From Porites lobata (taxonomy: Eukaryota; Cnidaria; Anthozoa; Scleractinia; Poritidae), in assembly GCA_942486035.1 (NCBI GenBank), contig CALNXK010000371.1, positions 50,001-114,000 of the forward strand: a stretch of DNA of 64,000 bases. Direction: 5' to 3'. A program made the position numbers and the translations under genes. The notes beneath the pieces were generated by a model. It searched no databases and was not told the origin of the DNA. It saw only the letters and a program-made list of their open reading frames with translations. Position 1 is the stretch's first letter; every line of letters begins with the position of its first letter. Of this stretch, positions 1-10,965 are shown piece after piece.

Positions 1-2505
1 TGTGATTTCAGAAGTGCCCGAACTTACTTCGAGTTAGCATTGAATGAAGCCAAACAGGCAGGAGACACGGACAGAGAACGCAAAGCATATAACGGCCTTG
101 GCAATGCGTATCACTCTCTCGGTGATTATAGTAAAGCAATCGAATTTCATCAGCAGTCTCTTAGTATCGCAAAAGAGATTGGAAAAAAAGGTTCAGAAGG
201 TGGAGCATATACCGGCCTTGGCAATGCGTATCACTCTCTCGGTGATTATGGTAAAGCAATCGAATTTCATCAGCAGTCTCTTAGTATCGCAAAAGAGATT
301 GGAAAAAAAGGTTCAGAAGGTAGAGCATATACCAACCTTGGCAATGCGTATCACTCTCTCGGTGATTATAAGAAAGCAATCGAATTTTATCAGCAGTCTC
401 TTAGTATCGCAAAAGAGATTGGAGACAAAAGCTCAGAAGGTGGAGCATATACCGGCCTTGGCCGTGCGTATCACTCTCTCGGTGATTATAGTAAAGCAAT
501 CGAATTTCATCAGCAATCTCTTAGTATCGCAAAAGAGATTGGAGAAAAAGGTTCAGAAGGTGGAGCATATACCGGCCTTGGCAATGCGTATCACTCTCTC
601 GGTGATTATAGTAAAGCAATCGAATTTCATCAGCAGTCTCTTAGTATCGCAAAAGAGATTGGAAAAAAAGGTTCAGAAGGTGGAGCATATACCGGCCTTG
701 GCAATGCGTATTACCGTCTCGGTGATTATAAAAATGCAATCGAATTTCATCAGCAGTCTCTTAGTATCGCAAAAGAGATTGGAAAAAAAGGTTCAGAAGG
801 TGCAGCATATACCGGCCTTGGCAATGCGTATCACTCTCTCGGTGATTATGGTAAAGCAATCGAATTTCATCAGCAGTCTCTTAGTATCGCAAAAGAGATT
901 GGAAAAAAAGGTTCAGAAGGTAGAGCATATACCAACCTTGGCAATGCGTATCACTCTCTCGGTGATTATAAAAAAGCAATCGAATTTTATCAGCAGTCTC
1001 TTAGTATCGCAAAAGAGATTGGAGAAAAACGTTTAGAACAAAAGACGTACTCAAAACTTGGTCATAGTTTTCGAAAGCTTCATGATTTCCGTAAGGCTGA
1101 AGAGTTGTATGGATCCAGTATAAAAGTGTTTGAGGAGATGAGGTTCCTTCTTCAAGAGAAAGACGAATGGAAAATCAGCTTTCAGGATCAATTAAACATG
1201 TACAGTAATTTATGTATTGTTCAGTTACGACAAAGCAAGAACAATGACGCCCTTTTAACAGCTGAGCGAGGACGAGCGCAAGCTCTCGCTGATCTCATGG
1301 AATCACAGTATGGCGCAAAATCAACTCCATCAACATCAAAAGAGCAGATGGAAAAAATAACTAACATTTCAAGCCTTATTTCATCGCCAACGACATTTCT
1401 CGCGGAAGCAAAAAAATCAGTGCACCTCTGGGTACTGAATAAGGGACAAGAGTGGCAATTTATGGAAAAGAAAGTCAATGATACCTTGAAAGAAATGACT
1501 GACAGAGCCTACAAACAAATTCGTGCTACTAAACCTGCCAGGTGCGAAGATCGTTCCCTCGATGATACAGGAGGTGAACCAAATGAAGATTTATCCCATA
1601 GAGGTAGAGATGAAAAAGAATTTACACCGTCACAAGCTGAGGTTGATGCTTTAAGAGAGTTGTATGATGCTGTGATCGCACCGATTTCACACTTGATAAA
1701 AGATGAGGAACTTATCCTTGTTCCTGATGGTTCATCATTCTTGATTCCTTATGCTGCCCTTTTGGATCAAAATTCCAGGTATTTGTCTGAAACGCTGAGA
1801 ATTCGATTGTCTCCGTCACTAACAAGCTTGAGGCTGCTGTCAGAGTGTCCAGAGGAGCGCCATTGTACAGGTGGTGCACTGCTTGTTGGTAATCCGTGGA
1901 TTGAAACTGTACCGCCCTTCAAAGGAAAAAAACGTCAGCAGCTCCCTGGTGCTGAAGAGGAGGTTAAAATGATTGGTGAGATATTAAACGTTGAGCCTCT
2001 CATTGGAAAAAACGCTACAAAAGAACAAGTGCTAAGCAGGCTAAACTCAGTTTCTTTAGTTCACATTGCAGCTCACGGTTCTGCAGAAAGGGGTGAAATT
2101 CTGTTGTCACCTAATCTTGGCGGCTCTGAACCTCTCGAAGAGAAAGACTTCCTCTTGACGATGACAGATGTGTTGAATGCAGAACTGGACGCCAAGCTTG
2201 TTGTCTTGAGCTGCTGTCACAGCGGACAAGGAGAGATCAAGGCTGAGGGCGTGGTTGGTATTGCACGTGCCTTTTTAGGAGCTGGTGCGCGTTCTGTTAT
2301 TGCCTCACTTTGGGCGGTTAACGACCAAGCTACTCTGGTGTTTATGAGACACTTTTACGAACACTTGGTCAAGGGGCAGAGTGCAAGTAAATCGCTTCAT
2401 GAGGCCATGAAAATGATGCGGGAGTCGAACGACTTCAATGCCGTTATGTACTGGGCACCATTTATGCTGATTGGCGATGACGTCACTTTAAATTTCGACC
2501 AATGA
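1..2505 (+). CDS. TPR-CHAT protein, 3' part (5' end outside window)
   Basis: The frame is open from base 1 to the TGA at 2503-2505, so the true start lies upstream; there is no good ATG at the left edge. Numbering from the TTG codon at 40, residues ~14-332 are eight 40-residue tetratricopeptide repeats of the form AYxxLGNAYHSLGDYxKAIEF, followed by a diverged repeat to ~360, a helical spacer, and a CHAT (caspase-like) domain at ~540-817. The expected catalytic pair is present: His679 in VHIAAHGS and Cys726 in VVLSCCHSGQG, followed by GVVGIARAFLGAGARSVIAS, typical of the family. CHAT domains are clan CD cysteine peptidases. TPR-CHAT proteins (TTC28-like in automatic annotation) are very numerous in corals; a role in innate immunity or cell death is inference. 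Substrate unknown. The visible part is one exon. Confidence 0.93.
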   Translation, partial: CDFRSARTYFELALNEAKQAGDTDRERKAYNGLGNAYHSLGDYSKAIEFHQQSLSIAKEIGKKGSEGGAYTGLGNAYHSLGDYGKAIEFHQQSLSIAKEIGKKGSEGRAYTNLGNAYHSLGDYKKAIEFYQQSLSIAKEIGDKSSEGGAYTGLGRAYHSLGDYSKAIEFHQQSLSIAKEIGEKGSEGGAYTGLGNAYHSLGDYSKAIEFHQQSLSIAKEIGKKGSEGGAYTGLGNAYYRLGDYKNAIEFHQQSLSIAKEIGKKGSEGAAYTGLGNAYHSLGDYGKAIEFHQQSLSIAKEIGKKGSEGRAYTNLGNAYHSLGDYKKAIEFYQQSLSIAKEIGEKRLEQKTYSKLGHSFRKLHDFRKAEELYGSSIKVFEEMRFLLQEKDEWKISFQDQLNMYSNLCIVQLRQSKNNDALLTAERGRAQALADLMESQYGAKSTPSTSKEQMEKITNISSLISSPTTFLAEAKKSVHLWVLNKGQEWQFMEKKVNDTLKEMTDRAYKQIRATKPARCEDRSLDDTGGEPNEDLSHRGRDEKEFTPSQAEVDALRELYDAVIAPISHLIKDEELILVPDGSSFLIPYAALLDQNSRYLSETLRIRLSPSLTSLRLLSECPEERHCTGGALLVGNPWIETVPPFKGKKRQQLPGAEEEVKMIGEILNVEPLIGKNATKEQVLSRLNSVSLVHIAAHGSAERGEILLSPNLGGSEPLEEKDFLLTMTDVLNAELDAKLVVLSCCHSGQGEIKAEGVVGIARAFLGAGARSVIASLWAVNDQATLVFMRHFYEHLVKGQSASKSLHEAMKMMRESNDFNAVMYWAPFMLIGDDVTLNFDQ
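73..1035 (+). repeat. Eight 120-bp coding tandem repeats (TPR units)
   Basis: The repeat period is exactly 120 bp (40 codons) and most units differ by only a few bases. There is a higher-order pattern: 241-420 and 841-1020 differ at a single base (position 372 versus 972), a 600-bp or five-unit offset. This points to recent unequal exchange or gene conversion inside the exon. A second frame stays open over the array because the period is a multiple of three. Confidence 0.95.
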
Positions 2506-2705
2506 AGGTGAGGTTCTTTGGGTAATTTTAGTTGAAAATGTTATTTAGTCGATGAAACGCACAAAGACAGTGTTAGAAATACCACACGTTGATAATACTT
2601 ATAAGATAAAAAATAGTTTCGGATGAAGAAGATTAAAATGGAATTACTACGAAAAAAACTTGAAAATTTTTGGGCTAAATTTTTTAATGCGACAAATGTA
2701 TATGA

Positions 2706-2711
2706 AATAAA
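2706..2711 (+). promoter_or_regulatory. Candidate polyadenylation signal of the TPR-CHAT gene
   Basis: AATAAA lies about 200 bp after the stop codon. It is the first canonical hexamer downstream. No transcript evidence is available. Confidence 0.4.
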
Positions 2712-2737
2712 TCATAAATGAAAACAGCGGGAAATGA

Positions 2738-2877
2738 AATCAAGTAAAGAATGATCCTCGTAGTTGTGAACGCAATTTATGCAATATGCGTAAGAGAAAC
2801 CTGTACAAACCTAAAAAAAACTTCAGCCCGGAATTTCAACGGGATTTCAACCCGTGACCTCGCGATACCTGTGCGAA

Positions 2878-2908
<31 letters not shown>

Positions 2909-2960
2909 TGTTGGGAGCAGGTAACAAATGACAACAGCGAGGATCATTCTTTACTTGATT
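2738..2960 (-). mobile_element. tRNA-derived SINE-like element with inverted termini
   Basis: The ends 2738-2760 and 2938-2960 are perfect 23-bp inverted repeats (AATCAAGTAAAGAATGATCC on the left). On the minus strand the element reads: terminal repeat, about 35 bp, tRNA-like unit, T-run, a short A/T-rich tail, terminal repeat. An RNA polymerase III A-box (TAGCTCAGTTGG) is intact. The design resembles short tRNA-related elements common in cnidarian genomes, but the matching inverted ends are unusual for a SINE. Confidence 0.7.
2832..2903 (-). pseudogene. tRNA-like unit inside the 2738-2960 element
   Basis: The minus strand shows a D arm (GCTC/GAGC), an anticodon arm with four paired bases and loop CAGGTAT (GGT at the anticodon position), and a T arm with a perfect 5-bp stem (ACGGG/CCCGT). 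Only about four bases of the acceptor stem pair, position 33 is not T, and the B-box reads GGTTGAAATCC. It is best read as a SINE head or decayed tRNA-Thr-like copy, not a working tRNA gene. Confidence 0.7.
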
Positions 2961-5485
2961 AAAGTTTTTAAGTTGCAAAAAACGTTGTTGCAGTTTAGAG
3001 AAATACAAGAATTTTGTCTTTGAATGCTATTCCCAGTTTCTGAAATTAAGCCCTCCGGAGAGTGTAAAACAGAGGCTTCGGAAATATCGGAAATGACCTA
3101 CCTTGGGGTAATTTAAGAAGATTTACCCTGAAGACCCTTATACGTTTCCTTATAAAAAATAACAATCATGTTTTTTCAGTCACAGTGCAGCACATTATGA
3201 CGAACTCTAGATGATGAGATACTCACTTGCCGGTACCTTTGTCGCTTGCAGACTGGGATACAAGTAAAAGAATAAAAACGAAAGCAACCAGGAACTAATG
3301 ACATTTACTAATATAATGTCTCTGCATTCAGTAGCGCACGAATTCAGCTTCTCACGTGACAACCTTTCTCGAATCAGCTATATACTCGTAACATCCAGTA
3401 CTACACGCTCAAATCACTGAGGACTCAGCTTAATATTGTTTGTTTTATCCATTTATATTTGATAGTTAGTCTTTTAAGAAGTGAAATATGAGTTTTTTGG
3501 TTAATTCCATATATCCTTTTATTTGCAGAGTTTTTTGTGCAAAAGCGTGTAAGGCACTATATTTGTTCAGTGTAAATATCTGGTCCTTACCAGATTCCGT
3601 TCACACTTATAGTTTAGAATAATTTTATACGACATAAACATATCTTTTCAACTTGTTTATTACTTCAGTTATGAGACTGTTCTCTATATAAGATCCACTC
3701 CCTGAGAGTATCGCGCCCGCAGTATATGCGCAGTTGAAACACAACTGAAACAGTTTTTATTAAATCATTTTGAATCGTAGTTAGTATTTGTAATGTTGGT
3801 TCAATTTTTAAATCTTTCTTGTAGTGTTAGTTTGTAACCGTATTTTAGCGTATTTTTCATATATTTTTGATCTTCTTTTTTTAGAGGACTCTCCTAAAAA
3901 CCACCTTAAGGTGACTGGAAGCCTCCTCAAAAAATTATACATTATAGTATGTACAGGACGTAATGTTTAGCTCGCCAGCGACATCAGAGCGGTGTTTATT
4001 GACACGACTAGCCACATACAAAGTAATGAAACTTTGCGCCTTTTTAGCTGTTTAAAAGACAAGGTCACACCAGGAAGGACAATGTTTTTCCAGTCCGAAA
4101 TAAAAAGATGACAGTGTGTTTGTTGATTGAATATTCTCTGAGCCTTCAAGTCCATCCGATGCAAAAGAAATTTGTTCGACAACAATCGTTTAAAAAATCA
4201 ACTGTGTCCACAGATCACGCGTAACCAGTTGCGTCCAACATTAAAGCGGCTGGAAACTCCTTGTTTGGCACTGTCATGTGACCATTTCGTATTTCAAGTT
4301 CTTCCAGTCTCCTTTATTTGTGAATTTTCATAAGAAAAAAAATGTGGGCTTTGAAGGTTGAAAAAGACTGTCATGATCCGAACACATTTTCATCACAGAA
4401 ATATTAAGGCTAGTGATAATCTGTCAAGGAAAATTTTTAGTTTATTTTTCAGTAGATCACTTTCACTTTCAGTATATTACTTTTCAATTAATTGTTAATT
4501 ATGACTAGTTTACTGTTCTTATATTAAGAATGTACATTACTCTTTCTAATATTTCATTGATTTTTTATGACTTATTGTTAATTATGGCCAGTTAGTTGTA
4601 TTAAATATTGTACATTTCTAAGTTGTTAGTAGAAAATGCGGGTCTTAAACTTTAAGTAATTTTTTACAGTCTTAAGGCCATTTCCGAGTTGCTCCAAAAT
4701 TCTTTTCAGAGCGAGGCTGAGTGCGAAGTTATTGATGTGAAAATGATTTTGTATTTTCATGCAATAAAACTTTTTTTTCACAGGAAGGGTTTTGCACTTA
4801 GCCTCGTGTACAGAGTGAGAGTTTTTGTATCTCGGAAGTGGTCTGTTACTCTTCACACCTCCAGCGGCTCAGGGTCCTTGCACTCATTTGACTGACGAAA
4901 ATCTCTCTGGGATCAGATGAGCTATTAAGGGTCAGGAAACTATCAATAACCAAACACAATCTGACTATTTCAGAAATGACCCTTTCAAATGCCAGATACA
5001 GAAACTAGTGTATTGTTATATTGAGAAACCAAGAACAAAAATGGTCTGTGTTTTAAATTGTTAGTACAAAAAAAAAAATGAAGATTTTAGCGTGTCTTTC
5101 GTTAGTCCATTAGAAAATGATTTAAAGCCAAGTTCCCAAATCCCCCATCTGAGAATCCCGTTCCAAAACAGAAAATGTTCGAGCCCCTACGTTCTTGTAC
5201 TGGTCATATTACTTCTCTTATTCAAAGACCTCTTCACCCAACATTGTCTAAAAGCGTTACATTTAACAGTAATACATATCCATAAAGTATATAAGTATTT
5301 GACCTCCCCCTCCCCCCGAGGTAGTGATCTCCATAGCTCTCGTAAGTGATAGGTAGGCACTTGCGAAAGTTTGCCGTTTATTTCCGGCAACATATCATCT
5401 TATATAAGACGTATAACGCCGACCATGGCACAACATACGAAAGAATTCTTTTCTTATAAGGTCGTTACAACCATTTTAGTCAACC
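2961..5485. other. No supported gene
   Basis: AT-rich sequence with only short, unconvincing open frames. A diverged direct repeat of TTGTTAATTATGRCYAGTT occurs at about 4491 and 4573. I see no splice-consistent exons, RNA gene or recognisable protein fragment. Confidence 0.6.
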
Positions 5486-5490
5486 CGTAC

Positions 5491-5953
5491 CAGCGCCGTA
5501 GCTAGTATGAGGCCAACCGAGGCACTCGCCTCGGTAAAATTTTGACGAATTTCGCCGATCATTTTTATTTTACATAAGCGATCATCGGATATTTTTAACG
5601 CATCATGATATTACAAAGAATTCAGCAATTCAGTCAATATACTATGAAAAAATTACCATATCATCGATCTCAAGGAGCTACGTACGTTAACTCAAATTTT
5701 TTTTGAACAAATACTGATCAAAACCATTGGCGAGGTTAACGGTCACCCAGATTATGTAGCTTGTTTCTGATTATTGCTTTTTAAATTCCACTTAAATTAA
5801 CTCGAAAAAAAGTTACCGAAAGGCCCAGAAAACGCTGCAAATCGCATTTCCGAGAGACTAAAGTTCAAAATTCCCGGGGGGGGGGCATGCCCCCGAACCC
5901 CCCTAGCAACTCCCGCCTGCCTCGGTTGGCCGTTTGGTCTGGCTACGGCACTG
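5491..5953. mobile_element. hAT-like MITE, 463 bp
   Basis: Imperfect terminal inverted repeats begin CAGCGCCGTAGC on the left and, reversed, CAGTGCCGTAGC on the right. Both continue into GGCCAACCGAGGCA. A 5-bp target duplication CGTAC flanks the element at 5486-5490 and 5954-5958. CAG-starting ends with CGTAGC are typical of hAT-type elements, and 5-bp duplications fit the hAT5 group. There is no transposase inside, so it is non-autonomous. Confidence 0.75.
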
Positions 5954-6006
5954 CGTACTTTAAGCAAGAATTTAGGCTAGAATCTGCTTTTTTAATTAAG
6001 CGCAAA

Positions 6007-6325
6007 TGAAGTCGACGTCTACCAAGGGACCAGACTCCGCAGTAGAGGGAAGAAGGCAAAATTCTGGTCAAATAGCAAAAAGTATCGGCGAGGGGCAGAG
6101 CGAGCCCCAATCCACCAATATTTTTGCTGTTTGACCCCGTTTTTGCCTTCTTCCCCAACTACGGAGCCTAGTCCCAGGTTACTCTTTTATTTCCCCTTCC
6201 CAGACTACCTCTCGGCTCGCTCCCCGATTTGGTTTTCTCGCCCACGCCCATTTTTTTTCCTTCTTCCTCCCTTCGCCCCCCCCGCCCTCACCAATGCGGA
6301 GCCTGGTCCTAGGCTAGTCGACGCC
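6007..6325. repeat. Three-part inverted/direct repeat cluster
   Basis: The phrase GTCGACGTC..GGACCAGACTCCGCAG..GGGAAGAAGGCAAAA at 6011-6062 recurs inverted at about 6139-6177 and again inverted at about 6255-6322, ending GCTAGTCGACG. The outer pair could be the ends of a short MITE and the middle copy an internal subrepeat. No target duplication was identified. Confidence 0.5.
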
Positions 6326-6415
6326 TTCCTTTTTAGTCTCAAAATTAAGGGCTTAATCACTCTTGCCAAGCCTTCCATGTCTACAACGATATTTGACGGT
6401 GCGAATGGTGTTAAC

Positions 6416-6490
6416 AGTTAACTGATATTTGGCCAAAAAAATAGTAGTTAACTGATAATTGGCCAAAAAATTAGTAGTTAACTGATAAAT
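6416..6490. repeat. 30-bp tandem repeat, about 2.5 copies
   Basis: Units at 6416-6445, 6446-6475 and a partial third share AGTTAACTGATA, then TTGGCCAAAAAA. A related phrase AGTAGTTAACTGAGAATTGG recurs at about 7873, just before the Mutator-like insertion, so both may belong to one older repeat interrupted by later events. Confidence 0.6.
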
Positions 6491-7893
6491 GAAATGTTAA
6501 CAGTTAAGTGATATTATATTAATGTTAATGAAAGCAACAAAGTTTTGCAAACAGAAATGCTATTTTGTGACAATTTTCTGTCCCGCTGATGACCAGGTGG
6601 CACATTAACTGATATTACTATGTACAAAAGGCACAGTCACCAGAGCAGTAACTGACAAACAAAAAGCGTAAGTCAAAGAGCTGGTTACACAAAACTCAAC
6701 GAATAATTTCGTCTTCTGATATTAACAAGATTTCTGAGTTTAGAAAAGGAAAATACTGTTTTCACGGACCCAAAAGATCGTCAAGTCAAACATTACCCAA
6801 ATACAAAAGCTGTGACTCTTAGCATTGTTTCTGGCTAAAAAGAATTTCTGAGGGTTCAAAGAAATCAGCAGTCTTTCTTTCAAGTGCATGGAATTTGTAC
6901 TTACGAGAAATCATTTTTGTTACTGATGTTGGAGTTCTAACTATTGAGACTCTTTTAATAGAAAGAAAAGCTCTTATGTAAACCCGTCTTACCGAAACAG
7001 TTTCGGCAGTTTTATTTCTTAAAACCCTCGGATATCTTTATGAGGCTTTTGAAATACGCGAATAAAGTACGTCTGCGAAAAAGGTAACATTGTGGGACGC
7101 GGAAGAGGATGTCGACAAAATCTGTATCGAGGTAAAAAAATCTTCTGACAACGCAGGTGGAAAACCTACATGCGGTTTCTCACTTCAACACAAAACAACT
7201 ACGCACAAGACTTTGGAACCACAGTAAAGGAATCGCTTAAAAGAACTACGAGTTCGAAGAGGGCTACTGCACTCACGAAACAAAAGTCGAATTGTCCCGT
7301 GTCAAATACTTTCATGCCTTTGTCACCACTCTCAACTATGTCTCTCGATCCCATTGGTGCAAACAGTGATTGAATTCATCAGTTGAATTCCAAAAATAAT
7401 GGTCTAGTTTTGTTATTTAAGACTATATTTTGGCATTGATATTGTTTCTCGTCGTCTGTTGCAATGGATTGCAAGGATTAAATGAATGGATTGAAACTTA
7501 GGCCAACAACAAGATACAGGACATACAGCAACCATATGAGTACAAGACTGATTCCGATCAGATAGTGAAAATGCCGAGGAAGGTGACTTTGAAGTAGTTT
7601 ACAGCAGGACATGCATGACCATGTCGGGAAGATCAGTACGAGATCATGACTGGTGCGTCTGGATCTATGAGGCTGGTGTCATATTGATGGTTATACGACT
7701 TATGTTTTCAGTTACTAATAAATTGTACTAGTGGCAGAGTTCATGTAAATTTAATCCTTGATTTTATTAGGGCCTACCTCCAAAAGTGATAGACTTGCTG
7801 AGAGAGGGAAAATTCGGGTTATGATGGAATAATATTCTCTGTAGGAAAGTGAAAGTTAATAGCCAACCAAAATTAGTAGTTAACTGAGAATTG
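6491..7893. other. No supported gene
   Basis: Short open frames only, the longest near 7170-7373, with no recognisable domain or splice context. It is bounded on both sides by related TTAACTGA repeats and may be the body of an old degenerate element. Confidence 0.5.
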
Positions 7894-7902
7894 GGTACCC
7901 CC

Positions 7903-9163
7903 AGAAACCCATAAGGGGTTGAAACGTGTAACTCGCGTTCAATGCTTGTGAATATTCATTTTGACCATATTTGGAAATCTTGGTGACGGATATCCATTTT
8001 CAACAAAATGGCTGCTGCGCGATCACCATGCAGATGTTTTAAGACAAGAGTTCTGCATTTCAGGGTTAAAAATACACCGTTAAAAGACAAAAAATGAAAA
8101 GAGAAAGTTCAAAAGAATGCTCAGCTTTCTTTTTGTGGAGAAAGGGAAGCTTTTCATCAAGAAATCGTCTTCGAGGAATTCAACCTTGTTTTCTTCACGG
8201 CGGAGCCCATGGTCTGTTTTGAAATGCAACCAAGTCAGCGAAGTTTTTGCTGAATTTTCAGGTACATTTTGCACTCTATGGCCAAGACAATTACGTTTTT
8301 GAAAGAGAATTTATGTATTTTTAAATGTTTCATAGACGTTTTATAAATTTTTCTCTTCGGCGCTAAAGAAAAATTACAAAATGTGCCCTGATTTGAGATG
8401 GATTTTGTGTTGAATTTTGCCATGTGCTTAGCCGATATCACTTGCGTGAACGGATCCACGATCCGGATAGTGTTTTCCGAATTGCTTTAAAGGATTAACT
8501 TTTTGGACTTTAAATAAAAATGTTCAAGAAACGGCTTCTCTGTCTATTGTTTTGAGTTTGTTCAGTCATAAAATTAGCTCAGAACACGATCGTGACTACA
8601 ACATCTAAGTTTAATTTAAGATGCTTCTCACATTCATTACAAGCATCACTTTTTGCGAAGATGTCAGGTTCAGGTTTTGGACACTTTCGATACGCAGCTA
8701 ATGAATTTTATTCGAAAATATTTTTTACTGTTTATTCTAGACTTTTAACATAAAAATTTTAAAAGCCTATTGCAGTATAAGTTTACTGTGCAGAGGGTCA
8801 ACGAGGCATCGTTTTTTGAAGTGACAACTTCAAGAAGTTGCGAGGCCGTCAATGGGTTTCATAATGTTACGTTTGGCCCGGGAGGTGAAGCAATAATATG
8901 CTGCTCAGTATTTCGGTAATATTCCTGGTTTCAACCTTTGAAAGCTTTCTCGGCTTTCGGGAGTTCTTCCCCCGTTTGTCGGCCATATTTTTAAGTGGGC
9001 GCGGGAACCTGAAGGAAAAATACGTCACGTTGTTTACGAAGTTTGATTGGTCAGTTATCTCTTCTCCTCGTTCCAAATATAGTACTTTCGAAAATGAATA
9101 ATCACGAGCATCGGACTAAGCAAACATATGAGAGTTACACGTTTCAACCCCTTAAGAGTTTCT
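7903..9163. mobile_element. Mutator-like non-autonomous TIR element, 1,261 bp
   Basis: The ends 7903-7934 and 9132-9163 match as inverted repeats at 30 of 32 positions (AGAAACCCATAAGGGGTTGA on the left). Similarity continues inward to about 75-90 bp (ATGCTTGTGAATATTCATTTT). The element is flanked by the 9-bp direct repeat GGTACCCCC at 7894-7902 and 9164-9172. Long inverted repeats with a 9-bp duplication fit Mutator-like elements; Merlin (8-9 bp) is the alternative. No transposase ORF is visible inside. Confidence 0.8.
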
Positions 9164-9172
9164 GGTACCCCC

Positions 9173-10952
9173 TTTTAATAGCACCGTCGTATTTCCCACA
9201 AACCGGGGTTTAAGTTTTTCCTTCCGTAATTTATCGCTATATGACCGCAAATATGAAAGTGATCAAAACCCAGAGCGATGCTAACTCAAGCGATTTTCCC
9301 ATGGGGAAGACCTCTAGTGTGACCGCACCTGATAGTTTAAAAGAATGCCTACTGAGTTTCGTTTCGCACGTGCAACTGGAGGCCGCACGTGCACGGTTGC
9401 CCGCCCACAATTCACTTCGTGTTTGTTGTTCGAGAAAGACTGAGCACAAGTAATCAAAATGGCCGCTACCTTGACATGTCACTGAAAGCTAAGTTTGTCT
9501 GACTTCTCTTCTTCGCTGCTTCTAGTTGTCGTCGCTTCAGGAGGTTTCTCGATCATCTTTGTAAAGGTAGGAATGTTTATACTCAAACATCTAAGTTGTA
9601 TTCTATGAAATTATCTTATATAAAAGAAGACGCTGCCCAGTCTCGAATTGATTTTAAAAAAAGAAAAAACTCTGTACACGTTCTCTTTGTTTGTATAGCC
9701 TGATGTAAATACGAGGGGGCGTTGGGAGAATTCATGACAGCTATGTAAACTCGTGAGATGAGAAAACTGATAAATAAGGTAAACGTGATGAGTTTTCAGC
9801 GAGTGCAAAACCTAATATTTTGAAATTTGCATATGCTTGCGTGATAATTAGCCAGTGCAATTAAGCAAAAGTTGCTAAGTATGGTACACAATAATCGATT
9901 CTGTTTTTGTTGAAAAACAATTTCAAACCATATGGATTTTACTCGCTTAGAATGCCAACTTACTAAGACAAAAAACTTTAGTCCAGCATGTTTGTAAATA
10001 TTTTCCAAGTCTAAGCAGTCAAGGAAATGGATAAAAGAGGTTAACTCGTCCCTCACAGCAAAGAATCTTGAGGTCAGAACTGTGTTTACATACTCTTGTG
10101 CAATCATGCCTCTCAACCAATCAAAGCGCGAGTGCTATCTTACTTATATTATAAAATACAACACAATGCAAACTGAACCTACTTTTGACAATGCAAATCA
10201 TTATAGACGTTTCCTAATTATAAAGCAACTTTAACATACATTTGAGAGAAACTGAGTTACAGTGTATGAGGCCAGAAGAAAAGCAAATGTTTGTGATCCC
10301 TGCTTGCTTCATTTCTTGCTTCCCCCTCTTATTTTTTGTTATTTGTTATTGGAAAAGTTGGAATGAACAAAAACCAGCTGTTATTACTTTCAACACCTAC
10401 ATCAATTACTATTCTACATTCTTCTCGGGAGATACATTTCTGCATGTCAGACTAACAGGCGTTACTTTTATAAAATGAACCATTTATTGTATACTGATTG
10501 CCATTGATGTCAGTTTTTAATGCACCCTGTCTATTGAGATATATTGTACAATGGTCATCACATTAATTTTGTTTAAAACGTATCAAAATAACCAGATCTG
10601 TGTTTTATCGTAGCCGAAGGGGTTGTTACTGAATGTGAGCTAAGTTTTGGCAGAGAAACTGCAAAGCCAAGCAGAGAATGGAGAGGAGATGCTTAGAATA
10701 TTCATGTACCTTTTGCATTCGCTTCTTGCAGCAAAGCCAAAACACTTGCATTCACAAAAACAATTCTAGCAGCTACGCAGGCTATCTAATCAGAGGTTAA
10801 TTTGTTGATATTTGATTGAAGGACTAAAATTTATCCCAAATGGAGGGTAATAGTAAAAAAGTATTCAATTGGAAATAACAAAAAAGCCTCTGCCCACTCT
10901 CCTTTCTTACAGAAATCTGTATGAGGAACATTTGTTATAATAATGATAATAA
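9173..10952. other. Upstream region of gene A; no supported coding exon
   Basis: A GC-richer, CpG-containing stretch at 9360-9560 ends in a good donor (TTTGTAAAG|gtaggaatg at 9567). It could be a 5'UTR first exon of gene A, but the only ATG there (9459) is followed by a stop after eight codons. The rest is AT-rich with no recognisable exons. Confidence 0.35.
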
Positions 10953-10965
10953 TTTATACAATGTA

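Noticed and set aside
44..1036. 330-codon open frame overlapping the TPR array
   Set aside because: It is the second frame of the 120-bp repeat. Any frame without a stop in one unit stays open over the array because the period is a multiple of three. No independent protein signal.
9241..9482. Opposed short ORFs in a CpG-rich stretch
   Set aside because: Both strands are open by composition. Possibly promoter or 5'UTR of gene A, but no coding signal could be supported.
10092..10140. CCAAT-like word as promoter of gene A
   Set aside because: AACCAATCAAAGCGCGAG stands alone, about 1.9 kb from the first recognisable exon, with no TATA or initiator support.
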